64,000 nucleotides of DNA from Pseudozobellia thermophila (lineage in GTDB: Bacteria; Bacteroidota; Bacteroidia; Flavobacteriales; Flavobacteriaceae). Position numbers and translations under genes: made by a program. Location of the stretch: positions 469,402 to 533,401 of the forward strand of contig NZ_FQYU01000001.1 of NCBI RefSeq assembly GCF_900141855.1, in the 5' to 3' direction. Shown piece after piece: positions 62,311-64,000 of the stretch (position 1 is the first letter of the stretch; every line of letters begins with the position of its first letter). The notes below the pieces were generated by a model. The model had not been told where the DNA came from. It saw nothing but the letters and a program-made list of their open reading frames with translations, and did no database searches.

Positions 62311-62722
62311 ATTCAATTACGAGGTCGATTTTAGGATAGAGGACACAACGAAGTTTTCCGATTGGATAACTAGGGTTGTGATGTCGGAAGGCAAGGTTGT
62401 GGGCGACATTTCCTATGTGTTTTGCTCTGACGAGTACTTGTTGGATTTGAATCAAAAGTATCTTTCCCACGACACGTATACCGATATCATCACCTTCGAT
62501 TATTGTCAGGGCAATACGGTTTCGGGCGATATTTTTATTTCCATAGACCGGGTGGAGGACAACAGTAAGACCTTTCAGGTTCCCTTTCATGAGGAAGTAC
62601 TTCGGGTGTGCGCCCATGGCGTTTTGCACTTGGCAGGGTATAAGGACAAGACCGAAGGGGATGCCCGCTTGATGAGGCAGAAGGAAGAAGAAAAAATTAG
62701 AATGTTCCACGTGGAACAATGA
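62303..62722 (+). CDS. ybeY: rRNA maturation endonuclease YbeY
   Basis: A 139-residue single-strand endoribonuclease for 16S rRNA maturation and ribosome quality control. The metal motif is HGVLHLAGYKD: His105 and His109 are present, but the third ligand, His in E. coli (GYDH), is Asp115 here, as I recall from other Bacteroidetes. YTDIITFDY and SGDIFIS are typical. The last six codons (MFHVEQ) overlap the parS palindrome. It overlaps the DUF4175 gene and precedes mnmG by 20 bp, so the three form an operon. Confidence 0.94.
   Translation: MIEFNYEVDFRIEDTTKFSDWITRVVMSEGKVVGDISYVFCSDEYLLDLNQKYLSHDTYTDIITFDYCQGNTVSGDIFISIDRVEDNSKTFQVPFHEEVLRVCAHGVLHLAGYKDKTEGDARLMRQKEEEKIRMFHVEQ
62703..62718. 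promoter_or_regulatory. parS centromere-like site
   Basis: TGTTCCACGTGGAACA is a perfect 16-bp palindrome fitting the bacterial parS consensus TGTTnCACGTGnAACA. ParB would bind and spread here for chromosome segregation. It lies inside the end of ybeY, just before mnmG. I saw no second perfect copy in the window. Confidence 0.85.
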
Positions 62723-62742
62723 ACGATTAGAAGAAGGAAAAT

Positions 62743-64000
62743 ATGTTTCTAGAGGAATATGATGTGATTGTTGTGGGTGGGGGACACGCTGGTGCCGAGG
62801 CTGCCGCCGCGGCGGCCAACATGGGTTCCAAAACCTTGTTGGTTACCATGAACCTGCAGACCATTGGACAAATGTCTTGTAACCCGGCCATGGGCGGTAT
62901 CGCCAAGGGGCAGATCGTAAGGGAGATCGATGCCTTGGGCGGCTATAGCGGCATTATTTCGGACAAGTCCGCCATCCAGTTCAAAATGCTCAACAAATCG
63001 AAGGGCCCGGCGATGTGGAGTCCCCGTTCGCAAAACGACCGGATGCGTTTTGCCGAAGAGTGGCGATTGGCACTCGAAGGCATACCCAAGCTCGATTTTT
63101 ATCAGGAAATGGTCGGGGGACTTTTGATCGAGAACAATAGAATTGCGGGCGTTAAAACCTCCCTGGGAATTGAGATCAGGGCCAGGGCGGTGGTACTGAC
63201 AAACGGCACCTTTCTCAATGGGCTGATCCATATCGGGGAAAAACAGTTCGGCGGAGGTCGTGCAGGCGAAAAAGCCGCTACAGGCATTACCGAGGAATTG
63301 ACCTCCTTGGGCTTTGAATCGGGAAGGATGAAGACGGGTACGCCACCCAGGGTCGATGGAAGGTCCTTGGATTATTCCGTGATGATTCCCCAACCTGGGG
63401 ATGAACGGCCTGAAAAATTCTCCTATTTGAACACCCCCGTATTGGAGGTGCAGCGCGATTGTTATATGACGCACACCAGTGCCCTGGTACACGATTTGTT
63501 ACGCGAGGGCTTTGATCGATCGCCCATGTTCAACGGTCGAATCAAGAGTATTGGGCCTAGGTATTGTCCTTCCATAGAGGATAAGATTAATCGCTTTGCC
63601 GATAAGGACAGCCATCAGATTTTTGTCGAACCCGAGGGCTGGGATACGGTGGAGGTTTACGTAAACGGATTTTCCACCTCCCTGCCCGAAGATGTCCAAT
63701 TCAAGGCCCTGCGCTCGGTCAAGGGCTTTGAGAAAGTGAAGTTCTTTAGGCCGGGCTACGCTATAGAATACGATTATTTTCCACCTACCCAACTGAAGCA
63801 TACCCTAGAGACCAAGCTGGTCGAGAACCTGTATTTCGCCGGTCAGATCAATGGCACTACGGGCTATGAGGAAGCCGCTTCACAGGGACTTATGGCGGGT
63901 ATCAATGCGCACCTGAAACTGAACGAAAAAGAGCCTTTTGTCTTAAAAAGGGACGAAGCCTATATCGGGGTTTTGATAGACGATTTGATTACAAAGGGCA
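62743..64000 (+). CDS. mnmG: tRNA uridine-5-carboxymethylaminomethyl modification enzyme MnmG, 5' part
   Basis: The first 419 codons of MnmG (GidA), cut by the window end; the full protein is about 620 residues. This FAD enzyme works with MnmE to modify U34 of certain tRNAs. The FAD site is VIVVGGGHAGAEAA. SCNPAMGGIAKG, GRMKTGTPPRVDGRS and GYEEAASQGLMAG are family marks. The ATG at 62743 has AAGAAGGAAA upstream. The gene is often origin-proximal in bacteria, which fits the parS beside it. Confidence 0.97.
   Translation, partial: MFLEEYDVIVVGGGHAGAEAAAAAANMGSKTLLVTMNLQTIGQMSCNPAMGGIAKGQIVREIDALGGYSGIISDKSAIQFKMLNKSKGPAMWSPRSQNDRMRFAEEWRLALEGIPKLDFYQEMVGGLLIENNRIAGVKTSLGIEIRARAVVLTNGTFLNGLIHIGEKQFGGGRAGEKAATGITEELTSLGFESGRMKTGTPPRVDGRSLDYSVMIPQPGDERPEKFSYLNTPVLEVQRDCYMTHTSALVHDLLREGFDRSPMFNGRIKSIGPRYCPSIEDKINRFADKDSHQIFVEPEGWDTVEVYVNGFSTSLPEDVQFKALRSVKGFEKVKFFRPGYAIEYDYFPPTQLKHTLETKLVENLYFAGQINGTTGYEEAASQGLMAGINAHLKLNEKEPFVLKRDEAYIGVLIDDLITKG

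Overview
The window looks like chromosomal DNA of a marine member of the Flavobacteriaceae (Bacteroidetes) with fairly GC-rich coding sequence. The clearest signs are a complete sprC-sprD-sprB-sprF gliding operon with type IX secretion (T9SS) sorting domains, flavobacterial promoters of the TTG-N(~20)-TAnnTTTG type, weak ribosome binding sites, and family-specific genes such as PafA, GIN-domain, DUF4175, DUF6327 and DUF1080 proteins. I cannot name the genus from sequence alone.

Layout. 1-2.4 kb: end of an M1 peptidase, rnpA and an S41 protease. 2.4-16.9 kb: a catabolic and periplasmic stretch holding a GH63-type glucosidase, a purple-acid-phosphatase-like enzyme, an overlapping SMP-30/SDR/VOC operon, a DUF1080 lipoprotein with a DUF5009 membrane acyltransferase-like protein, a PhyH dioxygenase with a fructosamine kinase, a PQQ dehydrogenase with a built-in cytochrome c domain, and PafA phosphatase. 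17.0-22.3 kb: an accessory island in which three genes in a row each follow a copy of the same 38-bp GC-rich palindromic repeat. The first gene is strikingly AT-rich and encodes a 920-residue HEPN-STAND NTPase with a C-terminal cold-shock-like domain, a good candidate for an undescribed single-gene defence system. 22.3-28 kb: a C40 lipoprotein, a compact cytosine-5 methyltransferase plus PD-(D/E)XK nuclease pair (probable type II restriction-modification), and housekeeping genes ending in rpiB.

28.0-28.6 kb is an unusually long AT-rich gap with near-consensus DnaA boxes between the divergent genes rpiB and rnr. A perfect parS palindrome at 62.7 kb beside mnmG (gidA), and an apparent change in strand G/C bias across the window, suggest that the replication origin may lie here. 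28.6-32.9 kb: rnr, a GIN-domain protein, a LysE-type exporter, tRNA-Cys and folB.

33.0-52.9 kb (minus strand) is the gliding operon sprC-sprD-sprB-sprF. SprB is a 4873-residue surface adhesin built from Ig-like SprB repeats that have been duplicated as blocks of about 1.8-2.0 kb. One copy carries an inserted beta-sandwich-like domain. SprD is a PorP-like barrel fused to two SPOR-like repeats. 53-64 kb: glnS, a YtxH/holin-like/DUF6327 envelope cluster, an SPFH protein, gltX, a large DUF4175 membrane protein, ybeY and the start of mnmG, which runs off the window.
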